6,905 bases of DNA, from positions 1 through 6,905 of the forward strand of contig JAGDMX010000146.1 of the NCBI GenBank assembly GCA_017860725.1. Reading direction: 5' to 3'. The translations under genes and the position numbers were made by a program. Within the stretch, counting starts at the first letter, position 1. Each line of letters starts with the position of its first letter. The stretch is from Chloroflexota bacterium (GTDB taxonomy: Bacteria; Chloroflexota; Anaerolineae; Anaerolineales; UBA4823). The notes below the pieces were generated by a model. It was not told where the DNA came from and ran no database searches. It worked only from the letters and a program-made list of their open reading frames with translations. This document shows, piece by piece, positions 5,868-6,905 of the stretch.

Positions 5868-6557
5868 ATGACTCAAAACTACAAAGCTGCTCTAGAAAAA
5901 AAACTGGAAGAAAAGTCAGCCCGTGTGGCGGTGCTAGGGCTGGGTTATGTTGGCCTGCCCCTGGCGGTTGTATTTGCAGAAGCTGGCTTTCATGTCATTG
6001 GGATCGACCCGGATTCACGCAAAGTCGACACTATCCGGCGGGGAGATAGCCACATTCATGATGTCCCTGCCGAGCAGGTGAAGCGGCTGGTTGAGGTGGG
6101 CCGGCTTCAAGCGACTACAGATTTCTCGGTATTGGGCAATGCAGATGCAGTCAGCATCTGCGTTCCAACCCCCCTGCGTAAAACAGGAGACCCGGATCTC
6201 TCCTTTATCCTGAATGCTACGGAAGAATTAGCGAAATATATGCACCCCGGCATGGTAGTGGTGCTTGAATCAACCACTTACCCTGGCACGACCCGCGAGA
6301 TCATGCTGCCCAAGCTGGGAGGCGAGCGCGGCCTGGCGGCAGGGGAAGATATTTTCCTGGCGTTTTCCCCGGAGAGAGTGGACCCGGGTAGGTCGGACTG
6401 GACGACTTATAACACGCCTAAGGTTATTGGCGGGATCACCCTGGCGTGCAGCCAGGTGGCGGCTGCCTGGTATCGCCAGGCTCTGCAACGGTCGTGCCGG
6501 TCCACTCGGCTGAGGTCGCTGAGATGGCCAAGCTGCTGGAAAACACCTTTCGGATGA
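5868..6557 (+). CDS. UDP-N-acetylhexosamine 6-dehydrogenase (WbpA/WecC type), N-terminal part, frameshifted
   Basis: Intact enzymes of this family oxidise UDP-GlcNAc or UDP-ManNAc to the uronic acid using NAD+, supplying surface polysaccharides. Visible motifs are the NAD-binding VLGLGYVGLPLA (22-33), Asp47 at the end of the second Rossmann strand (GIDPDSRK), CVPTP (98-102), ESTTYPGTT (134-142) and FSPERVDPG (166-174). Homology ends at about residue 207 (WYRQALQ). The last 22 residues of this frame are unrelated, Arg-, Ser- and Trp-rich sequence ending at TGA 6555-6557. The family sequence continues in the -1 frame from about 6488, so one base appears to be missing near 6486-6489. As read, the product would lack the catalytic Cys and be inactive. 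The start ATG is 17 bases after the glycosylase stop, with no clear Shine-Dalgarno sequence. The exact substrate (GlcNAc or ManNAc) cannot be fixed, though later motifs favour the WbpA type. Confidence 0.85.
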   Translation: MTQNYKAALEKKLEEKSARVAVLGLGYVGLPLAVVFAEAGFHVIGIDPDSRKVDTIRRGDSHIHDVPAEQVKRLVEVGRLQATTDFSVLGNADAVSICVPTPLRKTGDPDLSFILNATEELAKYMHPGMVVVLESTTYPGTTREIMLPKLGGERGLAAGEDIFLAFSPERVDPGRSDWTTYNTPKVIGGITLACSQVAAAWYRQALQRSCRSTRLRSLRWPSCWKTPFG

Positions 6558-6905
6558 TCAACATTGGATTGGTCAACGAAATGGCGATTATGTGCAACCG
6601 GCTAGGTGTGGATGTATGGGAAGTGATTGAGGCTGCTGCCACTAAACCCTTCGGCTTTATGAAGTTTACCCCCGGGCCCGGGCTGGGTGGACATTGTATC
6701 CCTATTGATCCACTGTATCTATCCTGGAAGCTGCGCGCACTGAACTATAATGCGCGCTTTATTGAGCTGGCCTCCGAGATTAACACCAACATGCCGCGTT
6801 ACGTAGTCAGCCGGGTGCAGGATGCTTTGAATGATCGTCCGGATGGTGGTGTAAGCAAGCCGCTCAAAGGCAGCCGGGTGCTGGTACTGGGCGCTGCCTA
6901 TAAAC
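6488..6905 (+). pseudogene. UDP-N-acetylhexosamine 6-dehydrogenase, C-terminal continuation in the shifted frame, cut by window edge
   Basis: In the -1 frame relative to the upstream part, TVVPVHSAEVAEMAKLLENT starts at 6488 and continues without a stop to the window edge (139 codons). It holds the central dimerisation helix (KLLENTFRMINIGLVNE), then PFGFMKF and the active-site motif GPGLGGHCIPIDP, whose Cys is the expected catalytic nucleophile (about residue 277 of the rejoined protein). It ends in VLVLGAAYK, the start of the C-terminal UDP-binding domain. PFGFM with GGHCIPIDPLYLSWK is most like WbpA-type UDP-GlcNAc dehydrogenases. Roughly 80-90 residues should follow outside the window. 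There is no start codon at the junction. An ATG at 6554 overlaps the upstream TGA but is simply the Met in FRMIN. The gene is either truly broken or carries a sequence error. Confidence 0.8.

Noticed and set aside
6470..6500. Programmed -1 ribosomal frameshift in the dehydrogenase
   Set aside because: No X-XXY-YYZ slippery heptamer is present at the junction, and this enzyme family is not known to use recoding.

Overview
The window reads as ordinary bacterial chromosome with housekeeping genes and moderately GC-rich codon use. The protein sequences look most like Chloroflexota, probably Anaerolineae. The recognisable cues are the HolB start MSWDLIGHGWA, the PcrA start MDFVSGLN and the WbpA-type dehydrogenase. 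This placement is by impression, since no search was run. I saw no rRNA, tRNA, CRISPR array, insertion sequence, prophage gene or attachment site.

Layout: (1) Bases 41-1027, minus strand, encode the DNA polymerase III delta-prime clamp-loader subunit (holB). (2) Bases 1028-1159 are a divergent control region. It holds a candidate holB promoter that would give a leaderless mRNA, a perfect 8-bp-arm inverted repeat, an extended -10 box facing the helicase gene, and a hairpin at the expected 5' end of that transcript. (3) Bases 1160-3346 encode a full-length PcrA/UvrD helicase with the C-terminal PcrA-type domain. (4) A 75-base gap carries an imperfect inverted repeat and a second candidate leaderless promoter. 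It is followed by the tightly coupled cluster tsaE-tsaB-rimI (GTGA and ATGA overlaps) and then, after about 25 bases, a family-4 [4Fe-4S] uracil-DNA glycosylase gene. (5) From 5868 to the window edge lies a WbpA/WecC-type UDP-HexNAc 6-dehydrogenase gene. Its reading frame is broken by an apparent one-base loss near 6488, and it runs off the end.

Functionally, the window pairs replication and repair genes (clamp loader, repair helicase, uracil excision) with two modules of the tRNA t6A pathway (TsaE, TsaB) and a GNAT N-acetyltransferase of the RimI family. The RimI association with tsaB is common in bacteria. The dehydrogenase probably begins a separate surface-polysaccharide locus. The glycosylase ends in QLSFF, which resembles the bacterial beta-clamp binding pentapeptide and would link it to the clamp that HolB helps load.

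I found no convincing evidence of a previously undescribed system. The points worth a second look are the regulatory architecture at 1035-1128, the leaderless-looking promoters, the clamp-motif tail and the frameshift.
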